Assembly (NCBI GenBank): GCA_963675955.2
Contig: CAXXVR010000008.1
Location: forward strand, 124,001 to 188,000
DNA: 64,000 nucleotides
DNA from: Desulfocicer sp963675955
GTDB lineage: Bacteria; Desulfobacterota; Desulfobacteria; Desulfobacterales; Desulfobacteraceae
Reading direction: 5' to 3'
Below, piece after piece: positions 36,736 through 45,610 of this stretch. A program made the position numbers and the translations under genes. The number at the start of each line of letters is the position of its first letter. The first letter of the stretch is position 1. The notes under the pieces were generated by a model. The model saw nothing but the letters and a program-made list of their open reading frames with translations, was not told where the DNA came from and made no database searches.

Positions 36736-37541
36736 CGACATCACAACAGATTACACAAAATAAGACTTTCACCGAATGGCGGGAACCTGAAACAGGAATT
36801 GCATTTGTGTGGATACCTGGAGCCCAGTTCCAGATGGGCAGTGGAGATTGGGATGACAACAGCCTGGTTGATGAATTACCGGTCCATGAAGTGACGCTGG
36901 ATGGTTTTTGGATGGCTAAGTTCCCTGTCACTGTTAGACAATATCTAATGGGTGTAAATAAAGGAGGACTTTCCTGCCCTGCCTGGATAGAAAAAGGGGG
37001 GCATTACAATATTCACACGGGCAAAAGTGATCTTTTTAAATCACTTGGCTGCTCAATCACCGGCGATTACCATCCTGTCACAGGTATCTCCTGGGACGAT
37101 GCAGTATCCTATGCTGGCTGGCTGTCTAAAAAAACCGGCCTGCAATTCGGGCTTCCCACCGAAGCCCAATGGGAGTTTGCAGCCAGAAGCGGTGGCAAAA
37201 GAGAAAAATTTGCCGGAGCAGACAAGCCTGATGATGTTGCCTGGTATGCTTCGAACAGTAATAATAGGGCACATCCAGTTGGTGAGAAAAAGCCAAACGG
37301 AATCGGCCTGTATGACATGTGTGGGAATGTGTGCGAATGGTGCCTTGATCTGTATTATCGATTTGCCTATGAGATTAACGAAAAACACAATCCCATCAAC
37401 ACTAAAAATGGATCCTGTCGTGTGGTCAGGGGAGGAAGTTGGAATTACGGTGCAAGGGATGTCCGCTGTGCTGACAGGGGTCTTTATGTTCCTGAATACA
37501 GGGGAAACGATCTTGGTTTCAGACTGATTCGAAACCCCTGA
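36732..37541 (+). CDS. SUMF1/formylglycine-generating-enzyme-like protein
   Basis: 269 residues with the FGE-sulfatase fold signatures: IAFVWIPGAQFQMGSG, GISWDDAVSYAGWLSKKTG, LPTEAQWEFAARSG, DMCGNVCEWCLDLYY and CRVVRGGSWNYGARDVRCADR, ending GFRLIRNP. FGE-type proteins are Cu-dependent and oxidise a Cys; related EgtB-type members form C-S bonds. It is translationally coupled to the corrinoid protein gene, unusual company that suggests a role in modifying a methyltransferase component or a sulfur substrate. Function not proven. Confidence 0.8.
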   Translation: MTTSQQITQNKTFTEWREPETGIAFVWIPGAQFQMGSGDWDDNSLVDELPVHEVTLDGFWMAKFPVTVRQYLMGVNKGGLSCPAWIEKGGHYNIHTGKSDLFKSLGCSITGDYHPVTGISWDDAVSYAGWLSKKTGLQFGLPTEAQWEFAARSGGKREKFAGADKPDDVAWYASNSNNRAHPVGEKKPNGIGLYDMCGNVCEWCLDLYYRFAYEINEKHNPINTKNGSCRVVRGGSWNYGARDVRCADRGLYVPEYRGNDLGFRLIRNP

Positions 37542-38382
37542 AATGTCTTATCGCCTCTCTCCATGCAATACCGAGTCAATTTCGATTTATTATAGGGCCA
37601 TTTCAGCAAAATTTTGGATACTGGAAATTTTAACGGAGAAACTTTCAAAATCTCCCGGGGAAATATTCAGCGGATCACCTCAGAATTCTATCGTCCATTG
37701 GTCTAACTCTTAGTTCTCCTGCCAGGAAAACCACATAGGGCCGTCTACGTGTACAAAAAGGTTATTTAACACCTTTGCCGTCGTCTATACATAACCGCCC
37801 TTCAGAATTCATGACTGAAACTTAACGTTTACTAGTAACCTCATGATCATCCTGCCCTATCGCCATCACCATCGCTAAGTTGAAATCAAAAAATCACTTA
37901 TAATTCATAAGTCTTACAAAGATGGGAAAACTTTCCCAATGCTAAAATTTTTATTGTAAAAAAACTGCAATAGCATTTTCAGTCCATAATCAAAGCACAG
38001 TAATCACTACACAATTAGTATCTTTTAGATTAAGATTAAAATTATTGTTATGGACTCTATTATTATGGACTCCCAGGGGGGTCACAAAATAAATACCAAT
38101 TATTTTATCTAAACGCTTATTGTAAAAAAATCATCTTCTTTGAAATTAAAAATCATCTAAAGGACGATTTACTTTATTAATATCTTTTTGATAATGTGTT
38201 AATTACTTCTGATGGACCATTTAGAAATTGGCCCATGAAATTCTTACCAGATCATAGATGGGTTTAAACATTATTCATCCACAATAGGTTGTCGTGAAAA
38301 ATTTTGGATCAAAAATTTGATCTCAAATATTTTACGAAATCATCAATCTTATAAAGTGAAAAACAATCAAGGGAGGAAGAAG
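37542..38382. other. 840-base AT-rich non-coding stretch
   Basis: I see no gene, transfer RNA or known riboswitch here. It contains a small hairpin (TGGGAAAACTTTCCCA near 37923) and repeated TTATGGACTC motifs near 38050-38070. It precedes the strongly ribosome-bound MtrH-like gene and may hold its promoter and a long leader. Confidence 0.4.
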
Positions 38383-39336
38383 ATGTTCCAGTTTGATACA
38401 CCACAGCAGGTTTGTGACGTTGGGGGCGTAAAATTCGGGGGGCAACCCGGCGATTATCCCACCGTTGTAGTCAACTCCATCTTTCAGAAAGGTGACAGGG
38501 TTTTTACTGAAAAACGTAAAGATGGATTTAACGAAGAAATGGCCGCATCACTGCTCAAAACCCAGGACAGACTATCTGAAGAAACCGGTGTTCCAGCAAT
38601 GGCTGATATTGTTGCAAATACGGGCAAAGAATTTAAAACATTTATTGATTTTGTTGTCCAAAATTCGGATATGCCATTCTGTATCGATGCCTGGATCATG
38701 AAACCAAAACTTGAAGCTGCAGCGTATTGCGCAGAAAAAGGTCTCCTTGACCGCATGTTTTATAACAGCCTTACCGTCTGGGAAAAGGATCTAGATACTG
38801 AGATTAAAGAGATGACCCAGATTGGCGTAAAAAATGTTCTTCTTGTTGCCTTTGATGATATGAATCAAATGCCTTCAGGGCGCATTACTGGTACCCAGAA
38901 ACTTTTGGATGCAATAGAACGAAATGATGGGAAATTTAAAAATATTTTCGTTGACACTTCTGTCATGAACGGCCCTGCAACAGCAATGTGCGGACTGGCG
39001 AATAAAATGATCAAGGAGAAGTGGGGCTTTGCCACAGGTAGTGCACCTTCCAATGGTTCTTATATGTGGAAAGAAGCAAGGGAAAAATTCGGTTTTAAAG
39101 GGTGGGCAGCCGCTGATTCAGCACTGGAATCCCTGTCAGCGTTCATGTACCACGACATGATCTTTTCTGGTCCCATGGCCGGGGCAGAGCGTATCATTCC
39201 CGCGGTAGCCATGGCAGATGCATTTCATGCAACTGCTGTTTTCGGTGACACAGGAAGGTTACCGATAGATCCCAATCATCCGATCTATAAATTATTCCCA
39301 GATCATGCAGCAAATCTAAAAAGCAGTCAGCAGTAA
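38383..39336 (+). CDS. MtrH-family methyltransferase (methyl-corrinoid:tetrahydrofolate type)
   Basis: 317 residues of the MtrH/MtgA/MtvA family (MFQFDTPQQVCDVGGVKFGG at the start, CIDAWIMKPKLEAAAYCAEKG, then FVDTSVMNGPA). In bacteria this family transfers methyl from a corrinoid protein to tetrahydrofolate, step two of O-demethylation and glycine betaine demethylation. The start at 38383 follows a GGGAGGAAGA box. Together with the UroD-type, corrinoid and activator genes directly downstream it completes a methyl-transfer set. Confidence 0.88.
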   Translation: MFQFDTPQQVCDVGGVKFGGQPGDYPTVVVNSIFQKGDRVFTEKRKDGFNEEMAASLLKTQDRLSEETGVPAMADIVANTGKEFKTFIDFVVQNSDMPFCIDAWIMKPKLEAAAYCAEKGLLDRMFYNSLTVWEKDLDTEIKEMTQIGVKNVLLVAFDDMNQMPSGRITGTQKLLDAIERNDGKFKNIFVDTSVMNGPATAMCGLANKMIKEKWGFATGSAPSNGSYMWKEAREKFGFKGWAAADSALESLSAFMYHDMIFSGPMAGAERIIPAVAMADAFHATAVFGDTGRLPIDPNHPIYKLFPDHAANLKSSQQ

Positions 39337-39534
39337 AATTACAGGATCTATTTCCTGATCAATGAGCCTGTTAATTTAGTCTGTTTTGAGGAAATGAACA
39401 TATCATACATGTATAGCAATGGAGTATTTTTTAAAAAATATGTTATATCCATAATCCAGCAAATTATACCAAAATAACAGGGTCATCAATAACACTTACC
39501 ACACCATTAAAAAATTTAGCTAAAAGGAAGAACA

Positions 39535-40584
39535 ATGCCAGAGCTAACAGGAAAAGAAAGAGTTCAAAAACTTTTCAAACGAGAACCAGTGGATACGATG
39601 CCTTGTTTTAGCGGGCAGGGTGCAGTCGTGGTTCAAGCGATTGATAAAATGGGTACAAAATTTGCTAAGATTCACACCGATGCCAGACTGATGGCTGAAT
39701 CTGCCATCACTTCTGCCAGAATGTTCAATATGGATGCTGTAGTCATTCCCTATGACATGGCAGCCGTGGCTGAAGCTATGGGACGAGGCGTCTCCCTGTA
39801 TGACGATGCTGAAGGTGTTATCTATCCCACCGTTCCAAACAAATGGAAAAATTTTGATGAAATTGATATACCTGTGGATTATATGAACCAGGGACGTCTT
39901 CCCATGATAGACGAAGCATTTAAAATCATCAAGGCTGAAGCTCCCGATCTTGCAGTCGGCGCATGGGTTCTGGGTCCTTTTACCATGGCAGGACAAATCA
40001 TGGAACTTGATATCCTGCTGAAAAGCATCAAAAAAAAGAAAGACTTGGTAACAGGCTTTCTAGATCAGATTACCCAGATTACCATTGATTTAGTTAAACA
40101 TTACCAGGAACTGGACGTTGATTTTATCAGTGTCAGGGATATGGGATCTGGTACAGATCTTATTTCACCCCGCATGTGGAAAACTCTTGTCGGTCCAAAC
40201 CTGACAAAGGTCTTTGATGCCATTACCTGTGTGCCTTCTGTCAATCATATCTGCGGATCAACAGACATGATCATCGAAATGATGCATGAATGTGGCGCAG
40301 ATGCCTTAAGTGTAGATCAAAAAAATAATGTTGTGGAAACACGAACGAAATTAGGCAATGATATTCTGCTTTTCGGCAATTTTGACCCCTATGCAACCCT
40401 ATGTCAGATAGAAGATCAGGCAGAAGTTGAAATTATTATTAAACAGTGTATTGATAATGGCATAGATTCTGTCTGGCCTGGCTGTGATATTTGGCCGGAT
40501 GTCAAAGAAGAAAATATGAAAACTTATGTAAAAACCGTTAAGGAATATGGGAAAAAACCATCACCCGCAGTTGGTAGAATCTAA
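39535..40584 (+). CDS. UroD-family corrinoid methyltransferase
   Basis: 349 residues, TIM-barrel UroD family. Metal-ligand positions are NHICGST (His-x-Cys, near 240) and a C-terminal VWPGCDIWPDV. The family includes the MtvB-type aryl-methyl-ether:corrinoid methyltransferases as well as MtaA/MtbA. Next to an MtrH-like gene and a corrinoid protein it most probably works as methyltransferase I, methylating the corrinoid from an unknown methyl donor. An AAAAGGAAGAAC box precedes the ATG. Confidence 0.87.
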   Translation: MPELTGKERVQKLFKREPVDTMPCFSGQGAVVVQAIDKMGTKFAKIHTDARLMAESAITSARMFNMDAVVIPYDMAAVAEAMGRGVSLYDDAEGVIYPTVPNKWKNFDEIDIPVDYMNQGRLPMIDEAFKIIKAEAPDLAVGAWVLGPFTMAGQIMELDILLKSIKKKKDLVTGFLDQITQITIDLVKHYQELDVDFISVRDMGSGTDLISPRMWKTLVGPNLTKVFDAITCVPSVNHICGSTDMIIEMMHECGADALSVDQKNNVVETRTKLGNDILLFGNFDPYATLCQIEDQAEVEIIIKQCIDNGIDSVWPGCDIWPDVKEENMKTYVKTVKEYGKKPSPAVGRI

Positions 40585-40600
40585 AAAAGGAGAAATAACA

Positions 40601-41272
40601 ATGTCCACTCAGGAAGAAATTTTAGCAAAATTGAAAGAAGCTGTTGTTGAATATGAAGAGGACGATTGCCGTGATGCAGCACAGGAAGCTCTTGATTCAG
40701 GCGTTGATCCTATGGTGGCCGTCATGGAAGGTCTTGCTGCAGGAATGGAAGAAGTTGGTGTTCTTTTTGATACTAATGAATATTTTGTACCTGAAGTACT
40801 GATGTGTGCGGATGCACTTTATGCAGGGCTTGACATCCTTCGACCCCATATCACACTTGACACCGATGCACCCAAGGCTTCAGTTGTTATTGGTTCCATC
40901 CAGGGTGATGTTCACGATATCGGAAAAAATCTTGTAAAAATGATGTTTGACGTTGCCGGGTGGGATGTTCATGACCTCGGTCGCGATGTTCCCCTTGAAG
41001 ATTTTGTTGAAAAACAGTTGGATGTGAAATCTGACGTTCTAGCCATGTCTGCAATGATGACAACTACCATGATGGGGATGAAAAAAGTCATCGCCATGGT
41101 AAAAGAAAAGAATCCCGAGTGCCTTATCATGCTGGGCGGTGCACCTGTAACCAGAGACGTTGCAAATCTATTTGGTGCTGATGGGTATGCCGAGTCTGCA
41201 GGAAATGCAGTATCTGAAGGTATCAAGATGATTGGACGATTAAGAGAATTTCAGAAAGGCGAAGTCAAGTAA
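40601..41272 (+). CDS. Corrinoid-binding methyl carrier protein 2
   Basis: 223 residues, close paralogue of the 36055 protein. Cap domain with AAGMEEVGVLFDTNEYFVPE and B12 domain with GDVHDIGKNLVKMMF (His ligand), AMSAMMTTTMMGMKK and IMLGGAPVTRD. It starts 17 bases behind the UroD-family gene with a strong AAAAAAGGAG box, so the two are co-translated partners. The two corrinoid proteins may serve different UroD-type methyltransferases. Confidence 0.93.
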   Translation: MSTQEEILAKLKEAVVEYEEDDCRDAAQEALDSGVDPMVAVMEGLAAGMEEVGVLFDTNEYFVPEVLMCADALYAGLDILRPHITLDTDAPKASVVIGSIQGDVHDIGKNLVKMMFDVAGWDVHDLGRDVPLEDFVEKQLDVKSDVLAMSAMMTTTMMGMKKVIAMVKEKNPECLIMLGGAPVTRDVANLFGADGYAESAGNAVSEGIKMIGRLREFQKGEVK

Positions 41273-41289
41273 TCAAAGGAGCGGAACAA

Positions 41290-43377
41290 ATGGGTCAGGA
41301 AACCGTAAATGTAATATTTCAACCTTCCGGCCGACGCGGCGAGGTTCCCAAAGGGGTCAACATTATTGAAGCATCCAGATTACTTGGTGTGGATATTGAA
41401 GCTCCCTGCGGCGAAACAAAAGTATGCGGCAAATGCCGGGTCCGAATTGAAGAAGGGCATTTTGAAAAGTACAATATTCATTCCTCCATGTCCAATGTAA
41501 GCCCCTGGATGGATGAAGAAGAAAAATTCATTAATCCGGAGAATAGAAAAAAAGGGTTCAGGCTGGGTTGCGTCGCAAAGGTACTCGATGATATATTAGT
41601 TTTTGTACCTGAAGAGTCACGTTCAGGAAAACAGGTTGTCAGCAAGGCAGCAAGGGATATCAATATTGACTTCAACCCCGCTGTCAGACTTTTTACCATT
41701 GAACTGCAAAAACCGACCTTTGAAGATAAGGTGGGTGATTGGGAACGCCTTACCAACGGCCTTGAACGCGAATATGGTCTCACAGGCCTGACCATAGACA
41801 TTGTTGCTCTGAGGACGCTTCCAGGAACGTTGCGGGAGGGAAACTGGGTGGTAACGGTAAGTGTCTGGAACGACAAAGAGGTCATCAGGATAAGACCTGG
41901 CAAAGCTATCAGAGCCTACGGTATTGCCATTGACGTCGGAACCACAACCTGTGCCGGATACCTGTGCGACCTTACCACTAAAGAGGTCATCGGAACATCA
42001 TCGATCATGAATCCCCAGTGTAAATACGGTGAAGATGTCATGGCACGCATAACATTCCACATGAACACCCCTGGTGGACTCAAACGGATGAGTGATGATA
42101 TTATTGAAGGGATCAATTCCCTGATCGAAAAGGCCATTGCACCAACTCATCCCAAGCAGAAAAAAATCAAGAAAAAAAAGGGTGAAGAAGGACCGGACGA
42201 GTATGTTGAAGTGATTGAAGAAGGTGTTGAGTACCTGCGTATTACCAAACAAGATATCGAAGATGTCACCATCGGATTCAATACCGCTATGCACCATATT
42301 CTCCTCGGACTAGACCCGGAACCGGTTGGCCTTGCACCATTCCCGCCAGTTATCCATCACAGCCTGGACATCAAGGCCAGAGATCTGAACATAGACATCA
42401 ACCCCTCCTCTTACATCTTTGCCATGCCAAATGAAGCAGGATTTGTAGGCGGTGATAATGTGGGTGTTCTCTTGGCCGAAGAACCGTACAAGAGCGATGA
42501 AATTCAGCTAATCATCGATATTGGAACCAACGGTGAGCTCATTCTGGGTAATCGTCATAAACTCTATTCTTCATCTTGCGCTACAGGACCTGCCATGGAA
42601 GGTGCACAGCTTGCCTATGGCATGCGTGCCGCCCCTGGAGCCATCGAGAGAATTGACATCGATCCCATAACTCAGGACGTTGACTACCGGGTTATTGGTC
42701 ATGATAAATCACGCAAAGCATCTAAGCCTGAAGACATGAAGGTTAAAGGAATCTGTGGATCAGGCATTCTTGATGTCCTGGCTGAACTCTACCGTTCAGG
42801 TGTTATTACCAAAACCGGTGTTTTCAACAAGAAAGCCCTTAAAGAAAACCCCCGTTTCCGTAAAAATGCGGATACCAAGCAGCCTGAATTCGTATTGGCA
42901 TGGAAAGAAGATTCATCCATCGGTCAGGATATCGTAATTACCCAGAAAGATGTCAGGCAGATTCAGCTTGCCAAGGGAGCTCTCTATGCCGGCTGCAAGC
43001 TCATGATGAAACGAATGGGGATTGATAAAGTGGATACGGTCAAGATTGCAGGTGCCTTTGGTACCCACGTTGACCGGGAAAAAGCCCTTGTAATGGGTCT
43101 GTTCCCTGACTGTGAAATTGAAAGTATCCATGGTGTTGGAAATGCTGCCGGAGACGGTTGTCGAGCTGCCCTTTTGGACAAGAAAAAACGTGATGAAGCC
43201 AACTGGTGTTCACGCAATGTTCAATATCTGGAGCTTACGGTTGAACCAACATTTGAGCATGATTTCATGGAAGCAATGCAATTACCACACATGACCGATA
43301 AATTTCCTCATCTTGAAGGTGTGGTGGCGGACCATGTGCTCAACCAAGGTCCCAAAGGTCCAGTAATACCGAAGTGA
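41290..43377 (+). CDS. RamA/RACo-like reductive activator of corrinoid proteins
   Basis: 695 residues. N-terminal [2Fe-2S] domain with CGETKVCGKCRV and a later Cys in RLGCVAK, then an actin-like ASKHA ATPase core (IDVGTTTCAGYL, IDIGTNGELILG, then GICGSGILDVLAEL, AGAFGTHVD). This family reduces inactive Co(II) corrinoid to Co(I) with ATP. A lysine-rich insertion near 290-310 is somewhat unusual. It follows the corrinoid carrier gene by 17 bases and closes the core operon. Confidence 0.93.
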   Translation: MGQETVNVIFQPSGRRGEVPKGVNIIEASRLLGVDIEAPCGETKVCGKCRVRIEEGHFEKYNIHSSMSNVSPWMDEEEKFINPENRKKGFRLGCVAKVLDDILVFVPEESRSGKQVVSKAARDINIDFNPAVRLFTIELQKPTFEDKVGDWERLTNGLEREYGLTGLTIDIVALRTLPGTLREGNWVVTVSVWNDKEVIRIRPGKAIRAYGIAIDVGTTTCAGYLCDLTTKEVIGTSSIMNPQCKYGEDVMARITFHMNTPGGLKRMSDDIIEGINSLIEKAIAPTHPKQKKIKKKKGEEGPDEYVEVIEEGVEYLRITKQDIEDVTIGFNTAMHHILLGLDPEPVGLAPFPPVIHHSLDIKARDLNIDINPSSYIFAMPNEAGFVGGDNVGVLLAEEPYKSDEIQLIIDIGTNGELILGNRHKLYSSSCATGPAMEGAQLAYGMRAAPGAIERIDIDPITQDVDYRVIGHDKSRKASKPEDMKVKGICGSGILDVLAELYRSGVITKTGVFNKKALKENPRFRKNADTKQPEFVLAWKEDSSIGQDIVITQKDVRQIQLAKGALYAGCKLMMKRMGIDKVDTVKIAGAFGTHVDREKALVMGLFPDCEIESIHGVGNAAGDGCRAALLDKKKRDEANWCSRNVQYLELTVEPTFEHDFMEAMQLPHMTDKFPHLEGVVADHVLNQGPKGPVIPK

Positions 43378-43392
43378 GACCCAGCATTTAAC

Positions 43393-43467
43393 AAGAGACG
43401 TTCCAGATAAAATGTGGGGTATCGGCCGGTTGTCTCTTTCAAATCAAACTGATCGCTACCCCATTTT
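43393..43467 (+). terminator. Overlapping hairpins behind the activator gene
   Basis: AAGAGAC (43393-43399) pairs with GTCTCTT (43432-43438), and GGGGTA (43416-43421) with TACCCC (43457-43462), the latter followed by ATTTTTCT. The two stems exclude each other, so either a terminator (second stem plus T run) or an attenuator is possible. Confidence 0.5.
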
Positions 43468-43567
43468 TCTCCTGAATTACAACGTTTGGAATAAAATAGT
43501 GTCAAAAAACGTTTTTAATAAATAATAGAAATACAGTGGCTTCAAACAAGCGCTGATAGCGTGGTGA

Positions 43568-43900
43568 ATGATGGATAATATCTGCATAACGGTTGATACG
43601 GGGATTTGTGGATTTCCTTGTCAGGTGAAAGCATGGAAAAAGGAAAGACGGATCGCTGGTCTGGAGATTTCAGGCTCTGAATGCGAAATGATTCAAAAGC
43701 TCTCTGCCACACTTAGTGAACTCAGCATTCATGATTTTTTTCTACCATTAACAAAAAATCCGATTTTTATTCATACAGAACGGGCTGCCTGCCATCTAGC
43801 CTGCCCTGTCCCAATTGCAGTGGCTAAAGCTGCTGAAGTAGCGCTTGGCCTTGCGGTGGCAAAAGAGGTGACCTTCCGGTTTGAAAAAAATTGTGACTAG
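43568..43900 (+). CDS. Small cysteine-containing protein of a corrinoid-associated family
   Basis: 110 residues; TVDTGICGFPCQVKAW near the start and IHTERAACHLACPVPIAVAKAAEVALGLAV near the end carry paired cysteines. Small proteins of this type (similar to DUF6951) occur beside corrinoid methyltransferases, but no function is known to me. It is oriented like its neighbours and has no strong ribosome-binding site. Confidence 0.6.
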   Translation: MMDNICITVDTGICGFPCQVKAWKKERRIAGLEISGSECEMIQKLSATLSELSIHDFFLPLTKNPIFIHTERAACHLACPVPIAVAKAAEVALGLAVAKEVTFRFEKNCD

Positions 43901-44046
43901 TGTACTCCCGTCCAAACGAACTAACTGAAAAAATAAAAAGATACTTGGATGCCGGCTCCATGACTGTGATAATAATGAGGTAGACATAAAAAAGGATCAA
44001 TAAACCGTCATGATAATACGCCTGCAACGGTAAAAGGAAAATTTTT

Positions 44047-44688
44047 GTGAAATCCACCGAAAAGACAAATGAAATAGTCCATTTACATAGCACGAAAAAC
44101 CAGGCTGCTGTTTCGTTTCGGTGCAATAATGGTATTTCTGACGAACTGCTGTGCAACCTGCACACTAATGGGAAAAAATATGGGCTGGAATCAATTCTCC
44201 CCTTCAGTGTTTCAAAGATCGTCGTTGGTAACTGGGTTAACCTGAAATGTCGCTACGGATGCACTCAGTTTAATTCCAACTGGTCCTGCCCGCCAGCAAC
44301 CCCAGACATTACCGAAGCTCGCAATCTGCTGGAGGAGTATTCGACAGCTTTGATGCTGGTGGGTAGTCAGCAGGCCAGTCATTTTTACCGGGATACCAAT
44401 AAAAATCGCACCGATCAGGTTCGTTACTGGAAGGGAACAGTCATGCTAGAGAGACAATTGTTTCTAGAAGGATATGATAAGGCGTTTGGCCTGGTCAGCG
44501 GCGCATGCAAGCTGTGTAAAAAATGTGCCTATCCTGAAAATTGCCGATTTCCCATGGAAAAAAGGCCAACAGTGGAATCGTTTTCAATTGATCTGGTGGG
44601 AACCCTGAAAAATATCGGTCTTGGTACTAAAGTTGCCACGGATATAAAAGAGACTTTCAAATATTACTCAATGATTCTGCTTGATTAA
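44047..44688 (+). CDS. DUF2284-type metal-binding protein
   Basis: 213 residues with CRYGCTQFNSNWSCPP near the middle and a C-terminal cysteine cluster CKLCKKCAYPENC, characteristic of DUF2284 putative metal-binding proteins often found with corrinoid systems. The GTG start at 44047 follows AAAGGAAAA. Its role is unknown; Fe-S or zinc binding is suggested by the motif. Confidence 0.75.
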   Translation: MKSTEKTNEIVHLHSTKNQAAVSFRCNNGISDELLCNLHTNGKKYGLESILPFSVSKIVVGNWVNLKCRYGCTQFNSNWSCPPATPDITEARNLLEEYSTALMLVGSQQASHFYRDTNKNRTDQVRYWKGTVMLERQLFLEGYDKAFGLVSGACKLCKKCAYPENCRFPMEKRPTVESFSIDLVGTLKNIGLGTKVATDIKETFKYYSMILLD

Positions 44689-44720
44689 GCCTGACATTCA
44701 GGAATAGGGAGATTTTTGGT

Positions 44721-45272
44721 GTGACGGATATTATTCTGATAACCCATGCACTTACCCAATGGAACCTTGAAAACCGAATCCAAGGGCATACGGATGTTCC
44801 ATTGAATCAAAAAGGTCGATATATGGCAGAGAGGCTTGCATGGAACCTCAGGAACGAAATAATTCATGCTGTGTACACCAGTGATCTGCGCCGGGCACTG
44901 GAAACAGCACAACCTCTGGCCAGACAAAAAAAATTGGTCATCCATCAGGATATGCGTCTCCGGGAGGGACGAAGTATTTTTCAGGAACGCTCGGATCACT
45001 ATCCCACGCTCACTTTTCCCGTGGAAGTTGAAACTGAGTCAATCGTTCTGGAGCGTATGATGGAGATAATGCAGATAATCGGAGAAGCCCATACTGGCCA
45101 AACTGTATTGGTGGTCTCCCATGGTGCCGCCGTTGACATTTTCATATCTCATTTACTTTCTTTATATCCAGAATATCCAATGACCTATGATAATATCCGT
45201 ATGGCCATCAATCGCCTGTTCTTTGAAAACGGCAAATGGTACTGTTTGAGTCTGAATCAGGCAGTACATTGA
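44721..45272 (+). CDS. Histidine phosphatase, CobC/alpha-ribazole phosphatase-like
   Basis: 183 residues of the phosphoglycerate-mutase superfamily with a variant RHG-type motif LITHALTQWNLENRIQGHTD (the usual Arg of RHG is Thr) and the second catalytic His in VVSHGAAVDIF. The position between corrinoid genes suggests alpha-ribazole-phosphate phosphatase for cobamide lower-ligand activation, but the missing Arg of the RHG motif makes catalysis uncertain. GTG start with GGGAGA upstream. Confidence 0.65.
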   Translation: MTDIILITHALTQWNLENRIQGHTDVPLNQKGRYMAERLAWNLRNEIIHAVYTSDLRRALETAQPLARQKKLVIHQDMRLREGRSIFQERSDHYPTLTFPVEVETESIVLERMMEIMQIIGEAHTGQTVLVVSHGAAVDIFISHLLSLYPEYPMTYDNIRMAINRLFFENGKWYCLSLNQAVH

Positions 45273-45610
45273 ATTTTTAGACCCGTATACGTAATCGTTC
45301 AGAATACCTTTTGAATGCCACATACCATCATATAAATTTATTGCCAGAATATACATCGCAGACATATCCATAACAGATTATAGTTATAAGAACAATTTTA
45401 AACAAGTTAGTATGATCCATCCCACTGCTGATTTCCAAAAATGTACGTTTCAATCTTATATTCTGATAAAATCATCTATTTGCTGATTAAAAATAGTCCT
45501 TTGGATGATTGCATTTGTATTAGTATAACAGGTATATTCATTAATATAATGAAGCATGTTCAGTTCGTAACTAACAATTAGACAGCATAACAACGAGGAG
45601 ACAAGAAAAC
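45273..45610. other. AT-rich spacer, no gene seen
   Basis: Nothing coding or clearly structured is visible in this 338-base stretch. It probably contains the promoter of the selenocysteine-methyltransferase operon; no clear -35/-10 pair was identified. Confidence 0.35.

Noticed and set aside
37542..38382. A hidden gene or riboswitch in the 840-base gap
   Set aside because: All frames are broken by stops, and only a small hairpin and short repeats were found.
44721..45272. Confident naming as cobC
   Set aside because: The catalytic RHG motif reads THA here, so phosphatase activity and the exact role remain doubtful.
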